A stretch of 39,266 bases of DNA, from positions 1-39,266 of the forward strand of contig NZ_QASO01000136.1 in the NCBI RefSeq assembly GCF_003052605.1. The letters run 5' to 3'. Positions 16,018 to 23,525 of this stretch are shown piece by piece. Each line of letters opens with the position of its first letter. The stretch's first letter is position 1. Both the position numbers and the translations under genes were made by a program. The notes beneath the pieces were generated by a model. It was not told the DNA's origin. It searched no databases and saw nothing but the letters and a program-made list of their open reading frames with translations. This DNA comes from Ectopseudomonas oleovorans. GTDB taxonomy: Bacteria; Pseudomonadota; Gammaproteobacteria; Pseudomonadales; Pseudomonadaceae.

Positions 16018-18531
16018 TTACTTGGCCGGCATCAGCAACAGGCGCTGGTTGCCATAGACCTTGTCCAGATTTTCCGCCTTGAACGGGAAGCTCATGTAGC
16101 CGCCCTTGAGCCATGCCTCGATGCCGTCGGCGTAGTGTGGGCTGGCTGGGTTGCCCGACTGCCCTGCGCTGTTGACGCCGACCAACGGCTCGTCGGCGGC
16201 AAAATCCACCACGATACGCATGGCCGGGATGAGGAAGGTATTGAAGTCCTGGCCCCAGGCGTAGGCAGAGACGTTCAGCGTGCTGTGGTCGCCCCCGGCC
16301 GGATAGGGGCCGCGATCCAGATAACCTTTCAAGGCGTTGATGCTGCTGCGCTGGCTGGCGCTCATGTAAGGCGCCATGCGCGTGGTGTCGGTCACCCACT
16401 CATAGGTGTGCAGCTTGCCCCATTGCCAGTTGCGACGCTCGGCGCCCAATCGGCTCTCCAGCAGCTCGATGCTGGCGGCCAGGCTGCGCGCGAGGATAGT
16501 CGGTTTGTCTTCCTGCTCTGGCGTGCGGATGTCATTCCAGAAGGGGCTGTCGGCACGGCCGAGCAGGTGGTCGGCCTGCGCCGAGTAGGAGGTGTTGGCG
16601 GTTTGCACCAGTGCCTGCCAGGCTGGGCTATCGTCCGGGCCCAGCTCGTCGAGGAAGATCTGCCGTGCGCTTTCATGCAGGAAGGCGCCGTAGATGGCGG
16701 CATCGGCCGAACTGGCGGCAAGCTTGCCGTCGAACGCCAGCAGGCGCTTCAGGGCTTCATCGGCACGTGCGCGCTGGTCAGCCGGCAGGGCCGCGATGGC
16801 CTGGCGCAGCGAGTCGTGCATGGCCGGGTCATTGAACATGGCCTGCAGTTTGGCGACAAAGGGTGAGGTCTGGTCGTACTGCATGGCGATCATGCTGCGG
16901 CCATCGTGACGGCCATTGCCGGCCAGCTCGGCGATGCGTTCGGCGCGTTCCGGGTAGTACCAGGAGCTGGACAGTTGCATGCCGTAACCGGGCGGCACGC
17001 TGCGTTCGTTGGCGGTGCCCAGCCAGCCTTGCGGTGGGTCCTGATCGTAAGGGTGCAGCATCGGGTCAGTGAAGCCGTCCCAGGCGTAGCGCTCGTCCCA
17101 GCCGGGGGAGGGCAGCAGGCCACGACCTTCGCGGCGATTCGGGTAGCGCCCGGTGACCTGCCAGCCGATATGCTGGGCGTCGGCGAAGACGATGTTCAGC
17201 GGCATGGCGCGGATCTCCCGCGTCGCCTCGAAGGCCTGGTCCACCGACTGCGCGCGCGACAGGTCGAAGAAGGCGTCGAGGCTCTGGTCACGCTCGAACT
17301 GGGTGGTTTTCAGCGCCAGGCCGTAGCCGCTCTGCAGCGCCAGGGGTTGCAGCATATGCTTGCGTTCGCCCAGTACCGAGTTGAGCAGCGGCCCGTTGCG
17401 GGTCTCGTAAAGCGTTTCGCGGATCGGGCGCTGACCTTTGATGAAGAAGGTCTCCTGGCGTTCGCTGACCGGCAGCCACTTGCCGTCGGCCTGGTACATC
17501 AGGCGACTGCCTTCGCGCTTGATGCGCTCCAGGTAGATGTCCTGATTGTCGCCCATGACCATGGTCATGCCCCAGGCCAGCTTGCCGTTGTAGCCGGCGA
17601 CCACGGCCGGCACACCCGCCAGGGACACGCCCGCAGCCTGGTATTTGGGCGAGCGGATCTGCACGAAATTCCACAGCGAGGGCATGCTCAGTGGCAGGTG
17701 CGTGTCATTGGCCAGCAGGCTCTTGCCGCCACGGCTACGCTGCGGGGCGATGGCCCAGTTGTTCGAGGCGGCGACGCCGAGCATGTGCTGTTCGGCGATC
17801 TGCGCCGCGGTGCGGGAAATCGCCTGCAGGCCCGGTAGCTGGCCCTTGAGGTCGAGACCGGCGAGTTTTTCCGCCTCGGCGAAGGGCAGCGGTTCGTCCG
17901 GGTAGATCGGCAGTAGCCAGGGCAGCTTGTCGACGCCTACCTGCTGGGCCACAGTCAGTGCGGCGATCTCTTCCTGCAGGTTCACCGCCAGGCCGAAGTT
18001 CAGCAGGCAGAACAGCAGCACCGAGTCCTCGGGCTTCCAGTACTCGGGGCGGTAGCCGGACTCGGCCAGATCCATCGGTAGGCGGTTGCGATAGCGGAAC
18101 ATATAGGCGTTGACGCCACGCGAATAGACCTCGAAGAAGCGCTTCAGGCGCGGTGAGGCGTCGGCGTAGAGGATTTCCGCGCTCTTTTTCAGGTTGACCG
18201 CGCGCATGAAACGGTCCATTTCCAGCACGCCAGGACCGGCCATCTCGGCCAGGCGACCCTGGGCCAGCAGGCGCATGCCGATCATCTGGCTGAGGCGGTC
18301 ACCAGCATGCACATAACCGAGGGTAAAGAGGGCGTCGTGGAAGGTGCTCGACTCGATCAGCGGCATGCCCAGAGCGTTACGCCGCACCGACGCACTCTCG
18401 GCCACGCCCTGAATGCGCTCAACGCCACGGGTAGGCGGCACGCTGTCGGCATAACGGCTGTTGAGCAGGGACTGGCAGCCGGCGAGGCTAATCAGTGAGG
18501 CGGCAAGAGTCAGGCGGGCCAGCGCGCGCAT
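16018..18531 (-). CDS. quiP: penicillin amidase-family acylase, QuiP-like (acyl-homoserine lactone acylase type)
   Basis: Secreted or membrane-anchored Ntn-hydrolase; the P. aeruginosa relative QuiP cleaves the amide of long-chain acyl-homoserine lactones. The 837-residue precursor has a lipoprotein signal with lipobox SLAGC (Cys19), an alpha chain, a linker, and a beta chain that should begin at Ser256 in GVAASNNWAIAP after self-cleavage. Further matches to QuiP are SVRRNALGMPLIESSTFHDALFTLGYVHAGDR-type N-terminus (about 48-79), GYRPEYWKPEDS and the C-terminal AGQSGNPASPHYADGIEAW. AAGGAA precedes the ATG by seven bases. It is the last gene of a minus-strand run and is followed by tandem terminators. 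The true substrate is not shown by sequence; other amide-linked acyl compounds are possible. Confidence 0.85.
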   Translation of the reverse strand: MRALARLTLAASLISLAGCQSLLNSRYADSVPPTRGVERIQGVAESASVRRNALGMPLIESSTFHDALFTLGYVHAGDRLSQMIGMRLLAQGRLAEMAGPGVLEMDRFMRAVNLKKSAEILYADASPRLKRFFEVYSRGVNAYMFRYRNRLPMDLAESGYRPEYWKPEDSVLLFCLLNFGLAVNLQEEIAALTVAQQVGVDKLPWLLPIYPDEPLPFAEAEKLAGLDLKGQLPGLQAISRTAAQIAEQHMLGVAASNNWAIAPQRSRGGKSLLANDTHLPLSMPSLWNFVQIRSPKYQAAGVSLAGVPAVVAGYNGKLAWGMTMVMGDNQDIYLERIKREGSRLMYQADGKWLPVSERQETFFIKGQRPIRETLYETRNGPLLNSVLGERKHMLQPLALQSGYGLALKTTQFERDQSLDAFFDLSRAQSVDQAFEATREIRAMPLNIVFADAQHIGWQVTGRYPNRREGRGLLPSPGWDERYAWDGFTDPMLHPYDQDPPQGWLGTANERSVPPGYGMQLSSSWYYPERAERIAELAGNGRHDGRSMIAMQYDQTSPFVAKLQAMFNDPAMHDSLRQAIAALPADQRARADEALKRLLAFDGKLAASSADAAIYGAFLHESARQIFLDELGPDDSPAWQALVQTANTSYSAQADHLLGRADSPFWNDIRTPEQEDKPTILARSLAASIELLESRLGAERRNWQWGKLHTYEWVTDTTRMAPYMSASQRSSINALKGYLDRGPYPAGGDHSTLNVSAYAWGQDFNTFLIPAMRIVVDFAADEPLVGVNSAGQSGNPASPHYADGIEAWLKGGYMSFPFKAENLDKVYGNQRLLLMPAK

Positions 18532-18631
18532 GGCGAAGTTCCTTGGTGTGCGGACGGTCGAGGCCGGTCGCGCAATGACCGGTCACAAAGGCGCCAAGGT
18601 AATAAGGCAGTCGCGGCCTGGCAAGAGGGGC

Positions 18632-19096
18632 TCAGGCGTTTGCTCGAGACCCTTTCAGCCCTTCGTCCAGTAACCAGCGTGCAGCGATACGTGCGGCGGC
18701 CTTGTGCTGCAGTTCCAGCTCGTTGAAGCGTTTTTCGAAGCGCCGCCGTTCGGCCTTGTCCAGAGCCTTCCAGGCTGCATGGGTAGGCACCTCGGCGGTG
18801 GCTTCGAAGAGCAGATGGAACACCTGGCAGTGGCTGTCATTGCTCAGGGCACTGTCATAGTTATCGAGCAGCACCTTGATGCGGATGGCGCCTTCGATCA
18901 ACGGCAACTGCTCGTCGAGCAGGCTGCTGGCGAGGATGTTCAGATCGCCACCGAGACGCTGCTGGCGCTCCTGTTGCGCTTCGTCACGGGCGCGCTGGTT
19001 AGCCCACACGCGGCGCCACAGGTGCCAGGCATAGGCGGCCAGCGCTGCGATCAGCAGCAGGCCGCCAAGCAGCAGGGTCAGGTTCAAGGCGCTCAT
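18632..19096 (-). CDS. DUF2489 membrane-anchored protein
   Basis: A 154-residue protein with one N-terminal membrane segment (about 4-24, LTLLLGGLLLIAALAAYAWHL) followed by a charged, helical, Arg/Glu/Gln-rich cytoplasmic part. It resembles the DUF2489 family known from Pseudomonas and relatives; no function is established. I take the start at 19096 (MSALNLTLLL); the open frame extends 25 codons further but would overlap the SEC-C gene. It lies 7 bases after that gene and 100 bases before the acylase. Confidence 0.75.
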   Translation of the reverse strand: MSALNLTLLLGGLLLIAALAAYAWHLWRRVWANQRARDEAQQERQQRLGGDLNILASSLLDEQLPLIEGAIRIKVLLDNYDSALSNDSHCQVFHLLFEATAEVPTHAAWKALDKAERRRFEKRFNELELQHKAAARIAARWLLDEGLKGSRANA

Positions 19097-19103
19097 GCGC
19101 GGT

Positions 19104-19298
19104 TCAGGCGCCGTGGCACTTCTTGTACTTCTTCTCGCTGCCGCATGGGCAAGGATCGTTACGGCCGACATCCTTCAGCGCGTTGCGCACCGGCTCCTGA
19201 TGGCCATGGTTGCAGTGCGGGCCGTGCACATGGTCGTGATCGTGATGATCGTGGTCATGGTTGCAGTCAGGGCCGTGGACGTGGGGTTGGTTGCTCAT
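19104..19298 (-). CDS. His-rich SEC-C motif protein
   Basis: A 64-residue protein in two parts. Residues 6-33 are an almost pure His/Asp/Cys/Asn/Gly stretch in which HVHGPDCNHDH and HVHGPHCNHGH form a direct repeat. Residues 48-62 are a SEC-C zinc motif (NDPCPCGSEKKYKKCHG), as found at the C-terminus of SecA and in YchJ. The combination suggests a small zinc- or nickel-binding protein. Nothing shows whether it stores metal, delivers it, or interacts with ribosomes or the Sec machinery. It lies in tight order between the LEA-type lipoprotein and the DUF2489 gene. Confidence 0.8.
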   Translation of the reverse strand: MSNQPHVHGPDCNHDHDHHDHDHVHGPHCNHGHQEPVRNALKDVGRNDPCPCGSEKKYKKCHGA

Positions 19299-19315
19299 GG
19301 TGTTACTCGTGCAGG

Positions 19316-19795
19316 TTATTCGGGGATGAAATCGCCGGGAATTATCTCGCCATTACGCGCCATGTGCACGCTGCGGCCGAATAACATGCCGGTTTTTACC
19401 TCACCCTTGAGGCTATAGCGAATCGGCATGTCCGGTTTTTCCAGTGCCTTGACGATCTGCCGCACATGGCGCCAGAGGTTGGTGCGCACCGGTACTTCGA
19501 AGGTGTGGTGGCCGTGGGCGGGCACGGTGAACCACTCGTTGGAGTAGCCCTCGGCCAGCTGGATACCATTGAGATGGACGTTGTAGTCCAGCCCGCGCAC
19601 CGGCAGGCTGACGCCGTTGGGATTGTCGATTCGAAAGCGCAGGCGGAACTCCTGTTCGAGCAGCCTGGCCTTGACCACATCAACTTTGATGAGTTGGACG
19701 TCCGGGTCCTTGAAGCTACCTGTCACCCAGGTGGAGCATCCTGTCAGGCCTGAAAGCAGGCCTAAAAACATCAATAGGCTGGTAATTCTTATCAT
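19316..19795 (-). CDS. LEA-type (WHy/LEA14 domain) lipoprotein
   Basis: A putative outer-membrane or periplasmic lipoprotein of 159 residues from the chosen start (MIRITSLLMFLGL). The lipobox LTGC puts the acylated cysteine at residue 20. The mature part is one WHy/LEA14 beta-sandwich, seen in LRFRIDNPNGVSLPVRGLDYNVHLNG and AEGYSNEWFTVPAHG. Members of this fold are linked with desiccation and stress tolerance in plants, while bacterial roles are unclear. A start six codons upstream (19813) is preceded by GGGGG and cannot be excluded; it would only lengthen the signal peptide. Confidence 0.82.
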   Translation of the reverse strand: MIRITSLLMFLGLLSGLTGCSTWVTGSFKDPDVQLIKVDVVKARLLEQEFRLRFRIDNPNGVSLPVRGLDYNVHLNGIQLAEGYSNEWFTVPAHGHHTFEVPVRTNLWRHVRQIVKALEKPDMPIRYSLKGEVKTGMLFGRSVHMARNGEIIPGDFIPE

Positions 19796-20005
19796 TTGCG
19801 CCTGAGAAAGCATTTCATACCCCCGTTGCGGCCCAGTGTAACAAGCAAGCGCTTGGCTGCAACGGGTAAGCACTCATTATTTTCAATGAGTTAGTCGGGT
19901 GGTCTGGTGCTGTCGAGGTTCGGGAGAGCATGAATGAGAAGCCTGCAGTGTCGGGGCAAAGGAACCTGCGCCATACTGAGCGGCGAATAGGACAGGAGTG
20001 TGACC
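19796..20005. promoter_or_regulatory. divergent intergenic region with two palindromes
   Basis: Located between two divergent genes. It contains the perfect 10-base palindrome CAAGCGCTTG (19846-19855) and the inverted repeat ACTCATT-6-AATGAGT (19872-19891). Either could be an operator or a leader hairpin. No regulator is encoded beside it. Confidence 0.4.
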
Positions 20006-20560
20006 ATGAGTCGCTACGAGATCGCCTTCTCCGGGCAATTGGTGCCGGGCGCCCAGCCGGAGCTGGTCAAAGCCAATATGGCCAAGTTGTTCCAGGCCGA
20101 TGCTCAGCGCATCGCTCAGTTGTTCTCCGGGCGCCGCATCGTGATCAAGAACAACCTCGATGCGGCCGGGGCGGAGAAGTACCGGGCAACGCTGGAGCGC
20201 GCCGGTGCGCGGGTGGAGGTGGTCGATATGGACGTGCTGATCGAGGAGGTCGAGCTCGCACCGCCACCGCCCGTACAGTCGGAACCTGCGCCGGTAGTCA
20301 TCCCCGCTGCGACAAGGCCGGGTCGCCTGCAGGTCGCTCCACGAGATGAGTACATGGCCGCGTTCAGTGATGTTGATGCCCCGGATTTCGATATCGCTCC
20401 GGTGGGCAGCAATCTGCAAGACGCCAGACCCGACGCTGCAGCACCACAGGTCGATCTTTCGCAGTTCAGTCTGGCCCCCGTCGGTAGCGATATGGGGCAA
20501 GCCAAGCCTGCAGCTCCGGCTCCTGCGCCGGATACTTCGCACCTGAAACTGCAGGATTGA
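20006..20560 (+). CDS. conserved Pseudomonas protein with N-terminal FSG-type domain and APVGS repeats
   Basis: A 184-residue protein without signal peptide or membrane segment. I choose ATG 20006, with AGGAG seven bases upstream. Residues 1-75 (SRYEIAFSGQLVPGAQPELVKANMAKLF, LFSGRRIVIKNNLDAAGAEKYRATLERAGARVEVV) form a small alpha/beta domain also seen at the N-terminus of other proteobacterial proteins of unknown role. A Pro/Ala-rich linker follows, then two similar units, DIAPVGSNLQDARP and SLAPVGSDMGQAKP, and a final LKLQD. The repeated short units look like binding peptides. Function unknown. A terminator follows 20 bases after the stop, so it is probably monocistronic. Confidence 0.8.
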   Translation: MSRYEIAFSGQLVPGAQPELVKANMAKLFQADAQRIAQLFSGRRIVIKNNLDAAGAEKYRATLERAGARVEVVDMDVLIEEVELAPPPPVQSEPAPVVIPAATRPGRLQVAPRDEYMAAFSDVDAPDFDIAPVGSNLQDARPDAAAPQVDLSQFSLAPVGSDMGQAKPAAPAPAPDTSHLKLQD

Positions 20561-20580
20561 TTGTCCTGCAGGCAATCAAG

Positions 20581-20614
20581 CGCCGTGAGCTGCCCAGGCA
20601 ACCACGGCGTTTTT
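20581..20614 (+). terminator. intrinsic terminator
   Basis: CGCCGTG (20581-20587) pairs with CACGGCG (20603-20609), with an inner GCTGCC/GGCA pairing and TTTTT directly after. It ends the gene at 20006-20560. Confidence 0.85.
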
Positions 20615-20627
20615 GCGCTCAGGGCTG

Positions 20628-21540
20628 CTAGCCCGCCTTGCACTTGGCGGCGGCCTCTTCAGTTTGAGGTTACGCACGCTGGTGAAGAACAGCTCGCAGG
20701 TTTGCAGTTTCTCCGTCACCTGCCATTTCTCTGTGCAGGTATTGAGCGTTTGCTGCGGATCAACTGCCGGTTGCCGGCCCATGTTGGCCTGCCAGCAGGC
20801 GGCGCTCAGATCCTGCCCCATGACCTTGATCCCTGCTGCGTTGGCGGCAGCCTCGCTGCCCTTGTTGTTGGCCGGATCGGCCGCATACCAGATATAGCTT
20901 GGATGATTGGCGCCGAGCACGGGGACCTACTGTCCAGGCCTCGCCTCTATCTGGCCGAGGCCCAGCACCGGCAGATTCACCCCGTATTGCTGCGTGATCC
21001 AACTGCGCACCGGCGCACCAAAGGCGACCATCGGCAGGCGGGTATCGCCAGAGCCGCCGCTGAGCTCGCTGACCATGCGCCGCTGATAGCTGGTGAAGTA
21101 GCCATAAACGCCTTCCAGGGCACTGCCGGCACTGGCCGGGGCGGCAATGGGTGCGATGTCGATGATGGTCTGGTAAGCGGGGGTGTGTTCCTGCTGTACG
21201 CCATTGAAACTGAGCAGCGAGGCTCAGCGATCCGTGGTGCTCGAACGCAGATAATCCTGAGCCTGAGTCAGTGAGTAGTCCGGTGGGAAGTGCAGCAGTT
21301 CGACGCTCTTGCGGTTCTCCAGGGCCATGCCCAGGGGCAGGAAGAAGAACCAGTTGTACTGCCATTTACCGTCACTATTGAGCTGGCTGGCTCCCTGGTA
21401 GGCCAGATCACCGGCATCGAGCAATTGCAGCAGGGACTTGCCGTAATCCGTTGGCGTGCCGTCGAAATTGGCGTGAATGCGTTCTCCATTGCGTGTCACG
21501 CGTACGTTGGCCGCCGAGCGATACCACTTTTCTTGTGCAT
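20628..21540 (-). pseudogene. decayed gene for an unrecognised protein (about 304 residues)
   Basis: I do not recognise the family. The ATG at 21540 has AAGGAG six bases upstream, but the frame then ends early; inserting one base after ATG gives MAQEKWYRSAANVRVTRNGE, which continues as GERIHANFDGTPTDYGKSLL. In-frame TGA follows at 21224-21226 (between SSTTDR and ASLLSFNGVQQ) and in-frame TAG at about 20926-20928 (between EARPGQ and VPVLGANHPSYIWY). Near the end one more missing base would switch QLKLKRPPP-type reading to TEEAAAKCKAG with a stop at 20628. With the two inserted bases the length becomes 915, divisible by three, which supports this reconstruction. Hydrophobic stretch WFFFLPLGMALEN; no signal peptide. 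Confidence 0.65.
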
Positions 21541-21607
21541 GGCTTTCTCCTTGTTGAGTGTCCTCGCGGGACGTATCAACTCAAGCAGAAAGCAGGATTA
21601 ACACTAA

Positions 21608-22090
21608 TCAGGCATTCAGGTAGGGCGCACAGCACTTCTTGAACTTCTGCCCGCCCTGGCAGGGGCAAGGATCATTGCGTCCGGCTTTCAGTGGCACCGT
21701 CGGGTCGAGGAAGAACCAGCGTTCGTCCACCTGAACGAAAGCGGAGCATTCGCGGTGACGATGTTCGTCGTTGTCATCGTGCCAGCGGGCGACGAAGCTG
21801 ACCTGGGTATGTTCTGGCTTGCCGGCGAATACTTCGCTGCCTTCGACTTCCAGGCCGAGCCAGGTGCTTTGGGCGCTCCAGGCAGCCATCGCGTCGCGGT
21901 CGAGCGCCGGCTGCTGGACGGGCAGGGTAGTGGCCACCAGATAATCCACCAGGCCCAGTACATAGGCGCTGTAGCGCGAGCGCATCAGCAGTTCCGCGCT
22001 GGGCGCGTGGGTACCCGCGTGATAGTGACCACAACACTGGCTCAGCGAATTACCGCTGCCACAAGGGCAATTGGGATCGAGTGGGTTCAT
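21608..22090 (-). CDS. ychJ: YchJ/UPF0225 family SEC-C protein
   Basis: A 160-residue protein of the YchJ family, whose cellular role is not settled. It has SEC-C zinc motifs at both ends (CPCGSGNSLSQCCGHYH at about 9-25 and CPCQGGQKFKKCC at about 142-154) around an NTF2-like middle domain with AELLMRSRYSAYVLGLVDYLVATT and WLGLEVEGSE. It starts four bases after the stop of the upstream gene on the same strand, so the two are probably co-transcribed. Confidence 0.9.
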   Translation of the reverse strand: MNPLDPNCPCGSGNSLSQCCGHYHAGTHAPSAELLMRSRYSAYVLGLVDYLVATTLPVQQPALDRDAMAAWSAQSTWLGLEVEGSEVFAGKPEHTQVSFVARWHDDNDEHRHRECSAFVQVDERWFFLDPTVPLKAGRNDPCPCQGGQKFKKCCAPYLNA

Positions 22091-22094
22091 CGCT

Positions 22095-22592
22095 CTACCA
22101 CCAGTATTTGCCGAAGTTTTGTGGATTAGCCCAGAACTTCGCGTTCAACCAATCGGGAACTTGCTTGTAATCGAGTAGATCATAGGTGAACAGATGCAGG
22201 GTCTGTCCCTCGCGCTGGAACTGCTCACTGGCTTGCATGGCCAGGGCGAAAAAGTCGGTTTCCTGCCAATCACCTGCTTTGAGGTCGAGCAACACGGCGA
22301 CCCGGCTGGCGTTGAGGTTGCGAATGCCACCCAGTAGTTGCAGTCCATCGCGTTTGGGTAAGTGCTCCAGACAGTCGACCAGAATTGCCAGGTCGAAGCG
22401 CTGTGCGGCCAGTTCCGGTGCCAGGGGAGCAGCAGGTGCGGTGGTGACCTGACACTGCGGGTGGGCGCTGTGAAAGGCGCTGACTGCGGGCAGTTCGCTT
22501 GCGCCGAGTAACAGCAGTTTCTCGCGGGCATAGCGGGCAAGCAGTGCCGCAATGGCTTGTTGTGGAGTACGGGTACTAAGGCTGGCGGTCAT
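22095..22592 (-). CDS. DUF6231-type protein with methyltransferase-like fold
   Basis: A 165-residue protein from the start at 22592, which has AGGAAG four bases upstream; eight further open codons are less likely. The order of elements resembles a Rossmann-type SAM methyltransferase: LLLLGASELPAVSAFH (a degenerate motif I), RFDLAILVDCLEHLPKRDG (DxxxxxDxLEH, typical motif IV region) and ASRVAVLLDL. The usual glycine-rich loop is poorly preserved, so catalysis is uncertain. The C-terminus (DWLNAKFWANPQNFGKYWW) is rich in aromatics. It forms a two-gene unit with ychJ. Confidence 0.7.
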   Translation of the reverse strand: MTASLSTRTPQQAIAALLARYAREKLLLLGASELPAVSAFHSAHPQCQVTTAPAAPLAPELAAQRFDLAILVDCLEHLPKRDGLQLLGGIRNLNASRVAVLLDLKAGDWQETDFFALAMQASEQFQREGQTLHLFTYDLLDYKQVPDWLNAKFWANPQNFGKYWW

Positions 22593-22752
22593 CGAACTTC
22601 CTCGAAAAGTCTGCAAAGACTAACGTGGTGTCGGTATCAGGCCTAGAGTGAGAGAAAATTATCCGCAGAAGCTATAGCTGGCGGATTGTACAACTCCTGT
22701 CTTTACTACTATCGAGTCGGTTATGGGCCGATGAACATTGGAGACCTAAAGT

Positions 22753-23382
22753 ATGAGTATCGCAAGGAACGCAGTACCCCTGATTCTGGCTAGTACCTTG
22801 CTGACCGGTTGCGCCGGCCTGCAGAAAACCGACTGGCCCACCTGCGCAGCTGTAGGCGGTGTTGGTGGTGCGGCGTTAGGGGCAATCGAAAGCTCTACCT
22901 GGGCTGGCGCTGGTGCTGCGCTCGGTGCTGGTCTTGGCGCAGCTTATTGCTGGGTGCACGGTGCCGAAGCGCAGCAGGTTGTCGTCGTCGAAGAAGTCGT
23001 TGTCGAGGAGGTCGCCGTTGCCGAGCCGGCCGAAGCCGTCCGTGTCGAACTGGACGTCAAGTTCGACTTCGACAAGGCCGAGGTCAAGCAGGAAAGCTAT
23101 GGCGACATCAAAGCCCTGGCCGACTTCATGAAACAGTACCCGCAGACCAGCACCGTGGTTGAAGGTCACACCGACTCGGTGGGCAGCGATGCTTACAACC
23201 AGGGCCTGTCCGAGCGCCGTGCCAGTGCCGTGCGTGACGTTCTGGTCAACCAGTACGGTGTCGAGTCCAGTCGTGTGCAGGCAGTGGGTTATGGCGAGAG
23301 CCGCCCGGTTGCCGACAACGCCACTGCTGATGGTCGCGCCATCAACCGTCGCGTGGAAGCCGAGGTCGAAGCTCAGCCGTAA
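22753..23382 (+). CDS. OmpA-domain lipoprotein, first of a tandem pair
   Basis: A 209-residue lipoprotein with signal ending LLTGC (Cys20). A Gly/Ala-rich stretch (GGVGGAALGAIESSTWAGAGAALGAGLGAAYC, written as the glycine-zipper region at about 35-66) follows, then a Val/Glu linker, and a C-terminal OmpA peptidoglycan-binding domain (about 97-205) with VEGHTDSVGSDAYNQGLSERR-type signature and the closing NRRVE. It probably links the outer membrane to peptidoglycan. The glycine zipper suggests membrane contact or oligomer formation. It has GGAGA before its ATG and a strong terminator after it, so it is a single-gene unit. Confidence 0.92.
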   Translation: MSIARNAVPLILASTLLTGCAGLQKTDWPTCAAVGGVGGAALGAIESSTWAGAGAALGAGLGAAYCWVHGAEAQQVVVVEEVVVEEVAVAEPAEAVRVELDVKFDFDKAEVKQESYGDIKALADFMKQYPQTSTVVEGHTDSVGSDAYNQGLSERRASAVRDVLVNQYGVESSRVQAVGYGESRPVADNATADGRAINRRVEAEVEAQP

Positions 23383-23418
23383 GGCGCTTCGTGTAAGCCA
23401 ACTCAGGCGTCACCCGCG

Positions 23419-23452
23419 AAGGCCCGACCGATTTCCATCGGTCGGGCCTTTT
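23419..23452 (+). terminator. intrinsic terminator
   Basis: AAGGCCCGACCGA and TCGGTCGGGCCTT form a 13-base perfect stem with a TTTCCA-type loop and TTTTC after it, 37 bases after the first OmpA-type gene. Confidence 0.9.
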
Positions 23453-23486
23453 CTTGTCTGAAATCCTGTCGCCGTCTTTACTCCCG

Positions 23487-23511
23487 TGATACCGGCAACA
23501 TGCCGGTATCA
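23487..23511 (+). promoter_or_regulatory. hairpin just upstream of the second OmpA-type gene
   Basis: TGATACCGGCA, loop ACA, TGCCGGTATCA: an 11-base perfect inverted repeat ending 2 bases before the AGGAGA ribosome site of the gene at 23526. It could be an operator or a leader hairpin that influences translation. Confidence 0.5.
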
Positions 23512-23525
23512 CAGGAGACACCGCC

